DNA from: Streptomyces sp. NBC_00234
GTDB taxonomy: Bacteria; Actinomycetota; Actinomycetes; Streptomycetales; Streptomycetaceae
Direction: 5' to 3'
Assembly (NCBI RefSeq): GCF_036195325.1
Contig: NZ_CP108101.1
Span: 6,200,001-6,264,000 of the forward strand
Length of the DNA: 64,000 bases
The position numbers were made by a program, and so were the translations under genes. Under the pieces are notes generated by a model. That model was not told the DNA's origin. It ran no database searches and saw nothing but the letters and a program-made list of their open reading frames with translations. Shown here in pieces: positions 40,622 through 51,882 of the stretch (the stretch's first letter is position 1; each line of letters begins with the position of its first letter).

Positions 40622-41247
40622 AGCGGATGCTCACCCTGTCCTACCGCAACAAGGAACTCCCGCCCTTCAGCTGCGAGTTCGGCGAGCGTCGGCGCGTGCT
40701 CGACCTCCCGCTGATCGCCTGGCTCACCCTCATCTGGGTGCTGCTCTGGTCCACGCTGAGCTGGGCGAACGTCATCACCGGGCTCGTCGTGTCGGTGGCC
40801 GTGTGTCTGGCCTTCCCGCTGCCGAGGGTCGACCTCGGCCTGAGGCTGCACCCGTGGGGCATCCTCTGCCTCGCCGCGTACCTGCTCTACGACATGTACA
40901 CCTCGGGGGTGCGCGTCACCCGGCAGATCTTCGACGGGGAGGCCCACCAGGCCGCCGTCATCGGCGTCCCGCTGCGCTGCCGCAGCGATCTGATGCTCGC
41001 CGCGACCGCCGTCGCCGTGTCCAACGTGCCGGGCGGCTCCATCGTCGAGGTGCGCCGCGCGACGGCCACCGTCTTCCTGCACGTACTCGACGCGGACCGG
41101 CCCGCCGCACTGGACGCGGCGAGACGTTCCGTCTGGCGCATGGAGGAGCTGACGGTACGGGCCTTCGGCACCCCCGACGAGATCGCCCGCGTCGGAGCAC
41201 CACCGCCCGAAACCACACGCCCCGGCCCCGGGAGGGATACGGCATGA
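40618..41247 (+). CDS. mrpE: Mrp antiporter subunit E
   Basis: A 209-residue MrpE: three N-terminal hydrophobic segments (LPLIAWLTLIWVLLWSTLSWANVITGLVVSVAVCLAF) and the family-typical PLRCRSDLMLAATAVAVSNVPGGSIVEVRRATATVFLHVL cytoplasmic domain. Required for complex assembly. GTG start overlapping the mrpD stop; an ATG at 40627 is an alternative. Confidence 0.9.
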   Translation: MKRMLTLSYRNKELPPFSCEFGERRRVLDLPLIAWLTLIWVLLWSTLSWANVITGLVVSVAVCLAFPLPRVDLGLRLHPWGILCLAAYLLYDMYTSGVRVTRQIFDGEAHQAAVIGVPLRCRSDLMLAATAVAVSNVPGGSIVEVRRATATVFLHVLDADRPAALDAARRSVWRMEELTVRAFGTPDEIARVGAPPPETTRPGPGRDTA

Positions 41248-41585
41248 GCGCTCCCGAGACCGTCGACCGGGTCCTGATGACGGCCGCCGTCGTGATGATC
41301 GTCGTCGCCGGGATGCTGCTCCTGATCCGCATCCGGCGCGGACCCTCCATGCTCGACCGGGCCATCGCGCTGGATGTGTGCGCCGCCCTGATCATCGCGG
41401 GCCTCGGCGCCAAGTCCGCCTTCTCCAGGGACCCGTACTACTTCCCCATCATGATGGTGCTGGCCTTCCTCGGCTTCACCGGCTCGGTGGGCATCGCCCG
41501 CTTCATCGCCGTACGCGACCGGCCGGTGCGCCACGGGACTCCTCCGCCTCCCGCTCCCGCCGGAACGAAGGAGGGGACCGGATGA
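41244..41585 (+). CDS. mrpF: Mrp antiporter subunit F
   Basis: A 113-residue MrpF with three membrane helices: MTAAVVMIVVAGMLLLIRIRRGPSMLDRAIALDVCAALIIAGL and FPIMMVLAFLGFTGSVGIARFI. The conserved D-R-x-x-A-L-D segment is present. A short Pro-rich tail follows. Overlaps both neighbours by ATGA. Confidence 0.9.
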   Translation: MSAPETVDRVLMTAAVVMIVVAGMLLLIRIRRGPSMLDRAIALDVCAALIIAGLGAKSAFSRDPYYFPIMMVLAFLGFTGSVGIARFIAVRDRPVRHGTPPPPAPAGTKEGTG

Positions 41586-41935
41586 GCCTCTGGCTCCAGA
41601 TCGTCGACACCACCGGCGCCGTGCTGGTCCTCCTCGGCGCGGCGATCTGTCTGCTCGGCGTCATCGGCATGCTGCGGCTGCCCGATGTCCTGTCGCGCAG
41701 CCATGCCGCGACGAAGCCGCAGACCCTCGGCATGCTGCTCGTGCTGATCGGGGTCGGGCTGCGGCTGCGCAGCGGCATGGACCTGGCCACGCTCGGCCTG
41801 ATCGTCTTCTTCCAGATGATGACCGGCCCGGTCGCCGCCCACCTGGTGGCCCGCTCCGCCTACCGCACGGGCCAGATCGACCACGAACAGCTGCTCTTCG
41901 ACGAGCTGGACGAGCAGCTGACCGAGGAGCGCTGA
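41582..41935 (+). CDS. mrpG: Mrp antiporter subunit G
   Basis: A 117-residue MrpG: TTGAVLVLLGAAICLLGVIGMLRLPDVLSRSHAATKPQTLGMLLVLIGVGL, then GLIVFFQMMTGPVAAHLVARSAYRTG. The conserved R-L-P-D-x-x-x-R-x-H-A-x-x-K motif is intact. It closes the operon; a hairpin follows and the next gene is convergent. Confidence 0.9.
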   Translation: MSLWLQIVDTTGAVLVLLGAAICLLGVIGMLRLPDVLSRSHAATKPQTLGMLLVLIGVGLRLRSGMDLATLGLIVFFQMMTGPVAAHLVARSAYRTGQIDHEQLLFDELDEQLTEER

Positions 41936-41951
41936 CCGGGCGGACGCCCGG
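41936..41951. terminator. Hairpin between convergent mrpG and ABC permease genes
   Basis: CCGGGC (41936-41941), loop GGAC, GCCCGG (41946-41951): a perfect 6-bp GC stem filling almost the whole 18-nt gap. Likely a bidirectional terminator. Confidence 0.6.
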
Positions 41952-41953
41952 CA

Positions 41954-43156
41954 TCAGACCGTACTCAGCGCCTCCGTCGGGGTGAGGCGGGCCGCGCGCG
42001 AGGCCGGATACAGGCCCGCCACCGTGCCGATCAGGGCGGCTGCGCCGACACCCGCCAGCAGTACGCCGGTCGGCATGACGACGGGCCAGCCCTGGGCCAC
42101 CGACCAGCCCGCGGTGATCAGCGCGCCCAGCAGTACGCCGACCGCGCCCCCCGAACCCGACAGGGCCACCGACTCGGCGAGGAACTGCAGCCGGATCTGG
42201 CCGCGCGCCGCTCCCAGCGAGCGGCGCAGACCGATCTCCGGGCGGCGCTCCAGGACCGAGATCACCATGGTGTTCGCCACCCCGACACCACCGACGAGCA
42301 GCGCGACCGCGCCCAGCCCCAGGAACAGCGAGGTGAAGGCCGACTTGGCCGCCAGCTGCGCCTCCAGGGCGTCGGACGGCCGGCTCACCCGCACGTCCTG
42401 CGGGCTCTGCGGGTTGGCCGTGGCGGCGAGGACCCCGCGGACCGCCTCGACCGACTCGTCGGCGGAGCGTTCGTAGAGCGTGGTCGGATGCCCGTCGAAG
42501 GCGAACAGGGTGCGGGCGGCCTCCCAGCCGACGAGTGCGGACCTGTCGATCTCCGGTGCGAGCGCGACCGGTTGGAGCAGCCCGGTCACGGTGAACCAGC
42601 GCTCTCCGATGTACACCTGACGCCCCGTCCGGTCGATGCCCAGACGTTCGGCGGCCACCGAGCCGAGCACGACCGCCGGATAGCGCCCGGTCGCCCCGTT
42701 GAGGAAGCTGCCGTCCCTGACCGTGCCGCCGACGGTCGCCAGCAGGTCGTCACGGGCCGCGGCCACCCCGATGCCGCCCCCGGCCAGCGGATCGATGCGG
42801 TCGGTGCGGCGCACCGTGACTCCGGACAGCTGGCCGGTGGCCGTGACGGACTCGACCGGTCCGATCCGTTCGACCATCTCCACCGCGTTCAGGGGAAGTT
42901 CGGCGTCCTGTCCGAACAGGTCGCGGCCGGGGGACACGGTCAGCAGATTGGTGCCCAGGCGGCTGATCCGGTTCATCAGATCGGCCTGGCCGGCGTTGCT
43001 GATCCCGAGCACCGCGACCATCGCCGCGATACCGATGGCGATGCCCAGCGCGGACAGCACCGCCCGGGTCGGCCGGCTGCGGATGCCGACCAGGCCGACG
43101 CGCAGGATGTCGGCGGGCAACAGCCTGACCGACGGGGGGAGTTCGGAGGGATTCAC
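41954..43156 (-). CDS. MacB-like ABC transporter permease
   Basis: A 400-residue FtsX/MacB-type permease. One N-terminal helix ([24 protein letters not shown]) is followed by a ~200-residue extracellular MacB core ([37 protein letters not shown]) and three C-terminal helices ([39 protein letters not shown]). Such permeases expel peptides, antibiotics or lipids by a mechanotransmission mechanism. The GTG overlaps the ATPase stop (GTGA). Confidence 0.87.
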   Translation of the reverse strand: MNPSELPPSVRLLPADILRVGLVGIRSRPTRAVLSALGIAIGIAAMVAVLGISNAGQADLMNRISRLGTNLLTVSPGRDLFGQDAELPLNAVEMVERIGPVESVTATGQLSGVTVRRTDRIDPLAGGGIGVAAARDDLLATVGGTVRDGSFLNGATGRYPAVVLGSVAAERLGIDRTGRQVYIGERWFTVTGLLQPVALAPEIDRSALVGWEAARTLFAFDGHPTTLYERSADESVEAVRGVLAATANPQSPQDVRVSRPSDALEAQLAAKSAFTSLFLGLGAVALLVGGVGVANTMVISVLERRPEIGLRRSLGAARGQIRLQFLAESVALSGSGGAVGVLLGALITAGWSVAQGWPVVMPTGVLLAGVGAAALIGTVAGLYPASRAARLTPTEALSTV

Positions 43157-43902
43157 CGGGACACCTCCCGCACCGGGGGTTCCGTGGCCGAGTCCTCGCG
43201 AATGCGGCCGTCCAGCAGCTCGACCCTGCGCGGGAGTTGGTCCGCGAGAGCGGAGTCGTGCGTGATCACGACGATGGTGGTTCCCTGTGCGTTCAGATCC
43301 CGCAGCAGCGACAGAACACCCGCGCCGGCCGCCGAGTCCAGATTCCCGGTCGGCTCGTCGGCCAGGATCACCGAGGGGCGGATGGCGACGGCCCGCGCGA
43401 TGGCGGTCCGCTGTCGCTCGCCCCCGGACATCTCGTGCGGCTGATGCCAGAGCCGGTGGCCCAGGCCCACCCGGCGCAGGGCGGCGATCGCGAGCGTGCG
43501 CCGCCTGCGCGCCGTGATGCCGTGGTAGAGCAGGCCCTCGGCGACGTTGTCGACGGCGGACCGGCCGGGGGAGAGGAAGAACTGCTGGAACACGAAGCCG
43601 ATCCAGCGCGCACGGACGGCCGACAGCTTCCGGTCGCTCAGTCCGGCCACGTCGTGGCCGCGCAGCAGCACCCGGCCGCTGGACGGCCGGTCCAGGGTGC
43701 CCATCAGATGGAGCATGGTCGACTTACCGGAACCGGAACGCCCGACCACGGCCAGGAGTTCACCGGACCGTACGTCGAGACTCGCCTCGCGCAAGGCCCG
43801 CACCCCGCCCGGATAGGACTTCGAGACCGCCTCCAGCCTGATCACCGGGGCGTCGTCGCCCGCGCCCGCCCCGCTCGGACGCGCCGCGCCTGCGTCGCTC
43901 AT
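43153..43902 (-). CDS. MacB-type ABC transporter ATP-binding protein
   Basis: A 249-residue LolD/MacB-class ATPase. Walker [10 protein letters not shown] at ~residues 54-62, Q-loop FVFQQFFL, signature MSGGERQR, Walker [15 protein letters not shown]-loop VITHDSALA. All catalytic motifs are intact. Its 5' end overlaps the fusion protein's stop (ATGA), so fusion protein, ATPase and permease are made together. Confidence 0.88.
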   Translation of the reverse strand: MSDAGAARPSGAGAGDDAPVIRLEAVSKSYPGGVRALREASLDVRSGELLAVVGRSGSGKSTMLHLMGTLDRPSSGRVLLRGHDVAGLSDRKLSAVRARWIGFVFQQFFLSPGRSAVDNVAEGLLYHGITARRRRTLAIAALRRVGLGHRLWHQPHEMSGGERQRTAIARAVAIRPSVILADEPTGNLDSAAGAGVLSLLRDLNAQGTTIVVITHDSALADQLPRRVELLDGRIREDSATEPPVREVSR

Positions 43903-45113
43903 GTGCGCGGCACCTCCACCCGCATGCCCTCGGCCAGTCCGCTGCCGGACACCTCGACCTTGCCCTGGGCGAACGCCCCGAGCCGCACGGGAACCAGCCG
44001 GCCCCCCGGCGTCTCGACCGCGTACCCGCCCTCGGCGAGCGCCAGCAGGGCCGGGACCGGGACGGCCAGCACGTCTTCACGGCGGTCGCTGGTGAAGTCG
44101 ACGGAGACCGGGGCGCCGTCCAGCGCACCGACGTCCCCGGGGCGGGAGAGGGTGACCCGGACCGCGATCGTGGCGTCGCGCGTGGCCGTGTCACCGGCGG
44201 CGTTCTCGCTGCGGTCGCCGCTCTGCGGGGCGCGGGCGACGGTGCCGACCCGGGTGACCTCGCCCTCGGTGCTCGCCCCGCCCGGCAGCTCGATGCGGAC
44301 GGTGGCGCCCTTCCGCGCGAGCTGCTGCTGCGCGACCGGCATGTCGACGGTGACGATCCGTTCCGTACCGGAGAGCGTGAGCAGGGGGCCCTCCGCGGGG
44401 GCGCCGATGATGCCGAGCGTCTCCGTCACCCGCACGGGGCCCGGCTCGACGAGCGCGTCGCCGGGCGAGACCGTGCCGGTCTCCTCGCGGCCGAGCGCGT
44501 CCTGCCAGCGGCGTACGGCGTCGGCGGTGCCCGGTGAGTAGTGGTCGTCGTCGGCGAGCTCGTCGCCGTGGCCGAGCTTCTTGAGGTTGCGTTTGAGCAC
44601 CCGTACGTCGGGGCCGTCCGCGACGCCCGACGACAGCTCACGGAACAGCGGTGTGCCGCCGTAGAACAGCGGTACGGAGATCCCTTCCACGGCGTACGCC
44701 CGGTCGCCGCGCTCCAGGGTGTCACCCACGTCGGGCAGCCAGGTGACCATGGAGCGGCCGGTGCCCGCGACGGTGTACCGGCCGTCGTACCCGAGTGTGC
44801 CGTCGACCCGTTGTGTCTGGACCAGGTCCGTCCGGGTCACGGTGGCCGTCGCGGTGCGGGTGGTGGCGGCGCCCGACGCGGAGTCGTCGTCCCTGCCGAG
44901 GAGGCCGACGGCCCCGCCGCCCGCCGCCAGGACGACGAGCGCGGCCGTGACGAGGACGACCGGCCGGCGCCGCCGGCGCGGGGGACGCTCGTCCTCGGAG
45001 CCTTCGATGTCATCGGTGCCCGTCGACGGCGCCGGCACGTAGCCGTGGCCCGCTCCAGGCGGCCCGGCCGTGAAGACGTCCGTACCGGGCAGTTGTCCGG
45101 CCTCGTTGCTCAT
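43899..45113 (-). CDS. Efflux membrane-fusion protein with peptidoglycan-binding domain
   Basis: A 404-residue HlyD-like adaptor. Residues 1-50 are cytoplasmic and end in RRRRR; a single membrane helix follows ([21 protein letters not shown]). The outer part has a PG_binding_1-type insertion ([20 protein letters not shown] and [13 protein letters not shown]), then barrel-sandwich and beta-barrel regions ([15 protein letters not shown]). In Gram-positives such adaptors link the MacB-type permease to the wall or to substrate. It starts 3 nt after the lipoprotein stop, within one operon. Confidence 0.83.
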   Translation of the reverse strand: MSNEAGQLPGTDVFTAGPPGAGHGYVPAPSTGTDDIEGSEDERPPRRRRRPVVLVTAALVVLAAGGGAVGLLGRDDDSASGAATTRTATATVTRTDLVQTQRVDGTLGYDGRYTVAGTGRSMVTWLPDVGDTLERGDRAYAVEGISVPLFYGGTPLFRELSSGVADGPDVRVLKRNLKKLGHGDELADDDHYSPGTADAVRRWQDALGREETGTVSPGDALVEPGPVRVTETLGIIGAPAEGPLLTLSGTERIVTVDMPVAQQQLARKGATVRIELPGGASTEGEVTRVGTVARAPQSGDRSENAAGDTATRDATIAVRVTLSRPGDVGALDGAPVSVDFTSDRREDVLAVPVPALLALAEGGYAVETPGGRLVPVRLGAFAQGKVEVSGSGLAEGMRVEVPRT

Positions 45114-45116
45114 CCG

Positions 45117-45698
45117 TCACCCCCCGGCCGAGGGCGAGGCCGTGCCCGCGCCCGCTCCGACGGCCGACCGGCAGGCGGTGATCGCCTCGCGCGCCTCGGG
45201 GCTGCCCGCGGCCCCGCTCAGCTGGAGCGGCTTGCCCGGTTCGGGGTCCGCGACATCCAGTCCCTTGCCCCGCAGGCACTCCGCCAGCTCGACGGCCCGG
45301 TCCTGGGCCGTGCTGTCGGTGCCGTCCTTCGCCCCGCCGCCGAGCAGCCGCTGACACTCGGCGAGCGCGGCCTGCGTCCTGCTGTCGCCCTTGGTGCCCG
45401 CCGGGAGCTGTACGTTCTCCTCGCCCGGGGCCGGGTCGGGGATCTCCACGCCGTTCTCCCGCATGCACCCGGCGAATGCCACGAGCTGGTCCTGACGGCT
45501 GCCGGTGGGAGCCGCAGAGGCCGACGAGGTCTTCTCCGGATCGTTCCCGGCACTCGCGACGTCGGGTGAGCCGGAGCCGCCGCCGCACGCGGCGCACGCC
45601 AGCGTCAGTACCGCGGCCAGGGCCATCGCCCGCACCCGTCCTCGTCCGCGCCGCCCGGCTGCCCGCCCCGATGCCGTTCCCTGAGTGATGACTGCCAC
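45117..45698 (-). CDS. Efflux-associated lipoprotein with duplicated Cys motif
   Basis: A 193-residue lipoprotein: basic N-terminus, hydrophobic core and lipobox LACAAC near residue 36. The mature domain carries two related modules, AGCMRENGVEIPDP and AECLRGKGLDVADP, each with a C-(M/L)-R-x-x-G pattern, plus LAECQRLLG and ITACRSAV, so four cysteines could form disulfides. This type of lipoprotein commonly heads MacB-like efflux operons in Streptomyces; its role is unknown. GTG start with GGAG upstream; an internal ATG just before the hydrophobic core is also possible. Confidence 0.78.
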   Translation of the reverse strand: MAVITQGTASGRAAGRRGRGRVRAMALAAVLTLACAACGGGSGSPDVASAGNDPEKTSSASAAPTGSRQDQLVAFAGCMRENGVEIPDPAPGEENVQLPAGTKGDSRTQAALAECQRLLGGGAKDGTDSTAQDRAVELAECLRGKGLDVADPEPGKPLQLSGAAGSPEAREAITACRSAVGAGAGTASPSAGG

Positions 45699-45875
45699 TG
45701 TGCTCCGTCCCTTCCTCGCCCCTGCGGGGCTCCGCACGGCCCCGGCGGCTGCCGGTGCCTGCACAGATGTACCGAGGGCGTGGTTGCGCCGCCGTCTCCG
45801 ACCGTGCATACGGTGGCGAAACACCGGGACGGGTATCACGGAGGTTCCGATGACACGGGTGGACAGGGGACGCGG

Positions 45876-46529
45876 ATGCGGGTGCTGGTGGCGGAGGACG
45901 AGGCGATGCTCGCCGAACTGGTCGCGGAGGGCCTGCGGCAGTACGGGATGGCGGTCGATGTCGCCCTGGACGGTGACGCGGCCCTGGAGCGGCTGTTCGT
46001 CAACGACTACGACGTCCTCGTCCTCGACCGCGACCTGCCCGGCACGCACGGCGACGACGTCTGCCGGCAGGTCGTCGCCTCTCCCGCCCGTACCCGCATC
46101 CTGATGCTCACCGCTGCCGGGCAGACCGGCGACCTGGTGGGGGGCCTCGCCCTCGGCGCCGACGACTATCTCGCCAAGCCGTTCGAGTATCCGGAACTGG
46201 TGGCACGGGTCCAGGCGCTGGCCCGCCGCGCCACCCGGGCGGTGCCGCCCGTCCTGGAACGGGCCGGAGTCACGCTCGACATGCCGCGACGGCAGGCGTT
46301 CCGTGACGGCCGCTACCTGCGCCTCTCTCCCAAGGAGTTCGCCGTGCTCGAAGTGCTCCTGGCGGCCGACGGCACGGTGGTCAGCGCCGAGGAGCTGCTG
46401 GAGCGGGCCTGGGACGAGAACGCCGACCCGTTCACCAGCGCGGTACGGATCACGATGAGCAAGCTCCGAGCGAAACTGGGCGAACCCTCGGTGATCGAGA
46501 CCGTGCCGGGTAGTGGCTACCGGATCTGA
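45876..46529 (+). CDS. OmpR-family response regulator
   Basis: A 217-residue regulator. The receiver domain has the acidic pair in VLVAEDEAML, the phosphoacceptor Asp in VLVLDRDLPG and the Lys in YLAKPFEYPEL. The C-terminal winged helix has LRLSPKEFAVLEVLLAADG and SAVRITMSKLRAKLGEPSVIETVPGSGYRI. It is 11 nt ahead of its kinase and divergent from the efflux operon, so that operon is its probable target. The ATG at 45876 was chosen by alignment with the receiver start; the in-frame 45780 start would add 32 unrelated residues. Confidence 0.9.
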   Translation: MRVLVAEDEAMLAELVAEGLRQYGMAVDVALDGDAALERLFVNDYDVLVLDRDLPGTHGDDVCRQVVASPARTRILMLTAAGQTGDLVGGLALGADDYLAKPFEYPELVARVQALARRATRAVPPVLERAGVTLDMPRRQAFRDGRYLRLSPKEFAVLEVLLAADGTVVSAEELLERAWDENADPFTSAVRITMSKLRAKLGEPSVIETVPGSGYRI

Positions 46530-46540
46530 AGGAGCTCGCG

Positions 46541-47707
46541 ATGCCGGAACCCACCGCACCCCCGCGCCGCCGCAGGCGCTCGGTACGGCTCCAACTGACC
46601 GCCCTTTACAGCGCGTTGTTCTCCGTCACCGGACTGCTGCTGCTGGGTCTCACGTACATCCTGTTCCGGGAGCGGATCGGCGCGACGACCGTATTCGTCG
46701 TACCGAAGAGCGAACTTCCCTCCGGCGCCGTCACCAGACTCACCCCCAGTCAGCTCGCCGCCGTCGCCTCGCGGCTGCGCGACAGCGCGCTGGAACAACT
46801 GCTGCTGATGTCGTTGATAGCCCTCGTCGTGATGCTGCTCGTCTCCGTGGCGCTGGGCTGGTGGATCGCGGGGCGGGTGCTGCGCCCCCTGCACACGATC
46901 ACGGCCGCCGCGCAGCGGCTGTCCGCCGCCAACCTGCATGAGCGGATCTCGCTGGCGGGCCCGGACGACGAGCTCAAGGATCTCGCCGACACCTTCGACG
47001 CGCTGATGGACCGGCTGCACGCGGCGTTCGACGCACAGCGCCGCTTCGTGGCCAACGCGTCCCACGAACTGCGCACCCCGCTCGCCGTGCAGCGGGCCGC
47101 GATCCAGATCCGGCTGGGCCGGGCGGGTCCGGACGATCTGCCGCGTATCCAGGAGGAGTTGCTGGAGACGAACCGGCGCAGCGAGCGTCTGATCGAGGGG
47201 CTGCTCACCCTCGCCACCAGCGACCGGGGCCTGGACCGGCACGAATCGGTCGACGTGGCGCGCGTGGCAGCGGAGGCCGTCGGCCAGTGGCGCCCGGCCG
47301 CCGCCGATGCCGGCCTGCGGGTGGAACTCGACCTGCGGCCCCTGCCGGTCGTCGGTGATCCGGTGCTGCTGCACCAACTCGTCTCCAACCTCGTCCAGAA
47401 CGCCGTCCGTCACAACGTGCCGGACGGCACCCTCTCGCTGACCACCTCGCCGCGGGGCGGGCTCGTCGTCCGCAACACCGGCGCCCTCGTCCCGCCGGCG
47501 GAGGTACCGGGACTGCTCGAACCGTTCCGGCGCCTCAGCCGCGCGGGCTCCGGAGCCGGCCTCGGCCTGTCCATCGTCCGCTCGATCGCGCAGGCGCACG
47601 GCGGGACGGTCGAACTGGACGCACTGCCCGGCGGCGGACTGGAGGTCCGTGTCCGGCTGGCCACGAGAGCCGCAACCCCCGCCGCCCCCCAGCCGTTGCC
47701 GGCATGA
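46541..47707 (+). CDS. Sensor histidine kinase
   Basis: A 388-residue membrane kinase. Two helices (LYSALFSVTGLLLLGLTYILF and LLLMSLIALVVMLLVSVALGWWIAG) enclose a short ~60-residue sensor loop, followed by HAMP, the HisKA motif ANASHELRTPLAVQR, the N-box LVSNLVQNAVRHN and a short G-box GAGLGLSIV. The small sensor suggests detection of a membrane-active compound, as in BceS/LiaS-type kinases (inference). ATG with an AAGGAG site. Confidence 0.9.
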   Translation: MPEPTAPPRRRRRSVRLQLTALYSALFSVTGLLLLGLTYILFRERIGATTVFVVPKSELPSGAVTRLTPSQLAAVASRLRDSALEQLLLMSLIALVVMLLVSVALGWWIAGRVLRPLHTITAAAQRLSAANLHERISLAGPDDELKDLADTFDALMDRLHAAFDAQRRFVANASHELRTPLAVQRAAIQIRLGRAGPDDLPRIQEELLETNRRSERLIEGLLTLATSDRGLDRHESVDVARVAAEAVGQWRPAAADAGLRVELDLRPLPVVGDPVLLHQLVSNLVQNAVRHNVPDGTLSLTTSPRGGLVVRNTGALVPPAEVPGLLEPFRRLSRAGSGAGLGLSIVRSIAQAHGGTVELDALPGGGLEVRVRLATRAATPAAPQPLPA

Positions 47708-47740
47708 GCGGGAACGGGCGAGGCGGAGACCGGCGACGGC

Positions 47741-47760
47741 GGCCGGGACACCTACCGGCC
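47741..47760. terminator. Hairpin between convergent kinase and ABC exporter genes
   Basis: GGCCGG (47741-47746), 8-nt loop, CCGGCC (47755-47760). The right arm lies inside the last codons of the exporter gene. It may end the kinase transcript. Confidence 0.4.
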
Positions 47761-49917
47761 CGGGGCCCGGTGGCCGTTGCCCGGCCCCTTCGCGGCGAGC
47801 GCGGCCTCGATGGCGGCGGCCTTGGCGCCGGCAGCGGCTCCGTTGGCTCCGCCGGCTACGCCACCGGGGCTCCCCGCCCCGTTCTCCCCGGCGGACGCAC
47901 CGCTGTCCGAGGTGTACGCCGACGCCTGGAGCGCGAAGAGCCGGGCGTACGAGCCGCCCAGCCGCATCAGCTCGTCATGGGTGCCCTGCTCGGCCGGACG
48001 GCCGTCCTCGATCAGCAGGATCAGATCGGCGTGCCGCACGGTGGAGAAGCGGTGCGAGATGTACACCGTGGTGCGCCCGTGGGCCAGCTCCCGCAGCCGC
48101 GCGAAGAGTTCGTGCTCCGCCTCGGCGTCGAGCGCGGACGTCGGCTCGTCCAGGACCAGCAGCGGGGCGTCGCGCATGAACGCCCGCGCGAGGGCGACCT
48201 TCTGCCACTCCCCGCCGGACAGCTCCACCCCGGTGTCGAACCACTTTCCGAGCGCGGTGTCGTACCCCAGGGGAAGACGTTCGGCGAGCGGCGCCGCCCC
48301 GCCGCGCCGGGCCGCCTCCGCGATGCGGTCCCGGTCCTCGGCCCGGTTCATGTCGCCCAGCCCGATGTTCTCCGCGAAACTGGCCTGGTAGGAGACGAAG
48401 TCCTGGAACATGGCGGCGACATGGCGCCGCAGCTCGTCCGGGTCCAGCTCCCTGATGTCGGTGCCGTCGAGCAGAATGCGCCCCGAGTCGGGCTCGTACA
48501 GCCGGCACAGCAGCTTGATCAGCGTCGACTTCCCGGCACCGTTGCGGCCGACGACCGCGAGGGTGGTGCCTGGCGGGATGTCCAGACTGAGACCCGACAG
48601 GGCCGGGCGGTCGGCACCCGGATAGCTGAACGTCACGTTCTCCAGCACCACATGGCCGAGCAGCGGCGAGGGCATCGGGGCCGTCGGCCGGCCCGAATCC
48701 GCCCCGGCCGGCGGGGCGTGCGTGGGGACGGCGAGCAGTTCGTACAGCTTGCGCAGATAGAGATTGTTCTCGTACATGCTGCTGACACCGCTGAAGATCC
48801 CCTGGATGGACGCCTGTACCGAGGTCGCGGCCGAGGTGTAGAGGATCAGGTCACCCAGGCTGAGCCGCCCCTGGGCCGCCTGCACCGCGACGTACAGGAA
48901 GGTCAGCGAACCGACCAGGGTGGTCAGCGTCGACCATGCGTTGCCCATGAGATAGCGGGCGACGACGACCCGGCGCAGCCCCCGGTAGGCGGTCGCGCCC
49001 AGGAGCCGGAAGCGCTCCGTGAGGAACGGGCCGAGGCCGTAGACCTTGACCTCCTTGGCGTACGCGTCCGTGGACAGCAGCCGCGACAGGTACTCCATGC
49101 GGCGACGGATCGGCGAGGACCAGAGCGTCACCATGAAACTGCGCATGCTGTAGCGGGAATCGGAGACGAACGCGGGCACCGGGGCGAGCAGCGCGGCCAG
49201 GGCGACGACGGGCCCGAGGCCGAAGAGCAGCCCGACCATGCTCAGGAACGTCACCCCCATCTGGAGCAGGTGGAAGGCCCCGCCGATCATGGTGACGGGG
49301 CGGGTCGACGCCTCCTGCTGGGCCTGGCGCAGCAGATCGTACGAACGCGAGTCCTCGAAGAAGGCCAGCGGCAGCCGGCCCGCGTGCTCCATGACCTGGA
49401 GCTGCACGCTCTGGGACGCCTTCTCCTGGAGCAGTTGCTGCGCGATGCTCCGCACCGCGGTGGCCAGCGCGCTGAGGGCGTAGATCGCGAACTGGAGCCC
49501 CGCCAGCACGGTCAGCGCCCCCACCGTGGTGAGCACCGGCAGATGCAGGGTGGTACCGGGCAGTGGAAGGTCGAGGCCGATCCGGTCCGGCCGGTCGCCG
49601 GAGTGGATGGCCGCGCCCTCGACCACCGTGTTCACCAGCAGCCGGCCGGTCATCGCCACGGCGGCGGGAACCAGCCCGATCAGCACGGTCGCCACCCCGA
49701 GTGCCGTGGTCAGCAGCGGACTTGCCCGCCACACCAGGGCGATCACCCGGCCCAGACCCAGCACCGTGTCGGCCGCCGAACGGGCCGTCCGGCGCAGCCG
49801 CGCCCGTACGCCGCGCGGCGGGCGCGGAGCCTCCGGCTCGGGGAAGTCGGCGGGCCCGGTGAGGCCGCTGCCCCCCGTCGACGCTGCACCGCGCGCCGTG
49901 AACACCACCTGCTCCAT
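47752..49917 (-). CDS. ABC exporter, fused membrane and ATPase domains
   Basis: A 721-residue half-transporter of the peptide/lipid exporter type. The six-helix domain occupies ~residues 60-400. The ATPase has Walker A GRNGAGKST, signature ELSGGEWQK, Walker B LLVLDEPTSALD and H-loop VYISHRFST. There is no N-terminal C39 peptidase. The last ~45 residues are an Ala/Gly-rich tail. The ATG at 49917 follows GGGA at 7 nt. It is divergent from an S9 peptidase (86 nt apart); with the cupin and repeat peptide nearby, it is a candidate exporter of a modified peptide (inference). Confidence 0.87.
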   Translation of the reverse strand: MEQVVFTARGAASTGGSGLTGPADFPEPEAPRPPRGVRARLRRTARSAADTVLGLGRVIALVWRASPLLTTALGVATVLIGLVPAAVAMTGRLLVNTVVEGAAIHSGDRPDRIGLDLPLPGTTLHLPVLTTVGALTVLAGLQFAIYALSALATAVRSIAQQLLQEKASQSVQLQVMEHAGRLPLAFFEDSRSYDLLRQAQQEASTRPVTMIGGAFHLLQMGVTFLSMVGLLFGLGPVVALAALLAPVPAFVSDSRYSMRSFMVTLWSSPIRRRMEYLSRLLSTDAYAKEVKVYGLGPFLTERFRLLGATAYRGLRRVVVARYLMGNAWSTLTTLVGSLTFLYVAVQAAQGRLSLGDLILYTSAATSVQASIQGIFSGVSSMYENNLYLRKLYELLAVPTHAPPAGADSGRPTAPMPSPLLGHVVLENVTFSYPGADRPALSGLSLDIPPGTTLAVVGRNGAGKSTLIKLLCRLYEPDSGRILLDGTDIRELDPDELRRHVAAMFQDFVSYQASFAENIGLGDMNRAEDRDRIAEAARRGGAAPLAERLPLGYDTALGKWFDTGVELSGGEWQKVALARAFMRDAPLLVLDEPTSALDAEAEHELFARLRELAHGRTTVYISHRFSTVRHADLILLIEDGRPAEQGTHDELMRLGGSYARLFALQASAYTSDSGASAGENGAGSPGGVAGGANGAAAGAKAAAIEAALAAKGPGNGHRAPGR

Positions 49918-50003
49918 CAGGACGTCCCTCCCTCTCCGGCGCCGTGTACCGGACTCCGTACCACCGCCCACGCATCCACGACCAGGACAGGACGGGCCCG
50001 CCC

Positions 50004-51844
<1,841 letters not shown>

Positions 51845-51845
<1 letters not shown>

Positions 51846-51876
51846 CCGCGGGCGGCCGGTCCCGGACACCCGCGGT
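51845..51876. terminator. Bidirectional hairpin between S9 peptidase and cupin genes
   Basis: ACCGCGGG (51845-51852) pairs perfectly with CCCGCGGT (51869-51876) around a 16-nt loop, in the 37-nt gap between convergent stops. Confidence 0.65.
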
Positions 51877-51882
51877 ACGACC

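Noticed and set aside
47752-49917. A C39-type bacteriocin exporter
   Set aside because: The N-terminal ~60 residues are a short linker without the Cys-protease motifs, so it is an ordinary exporter half.
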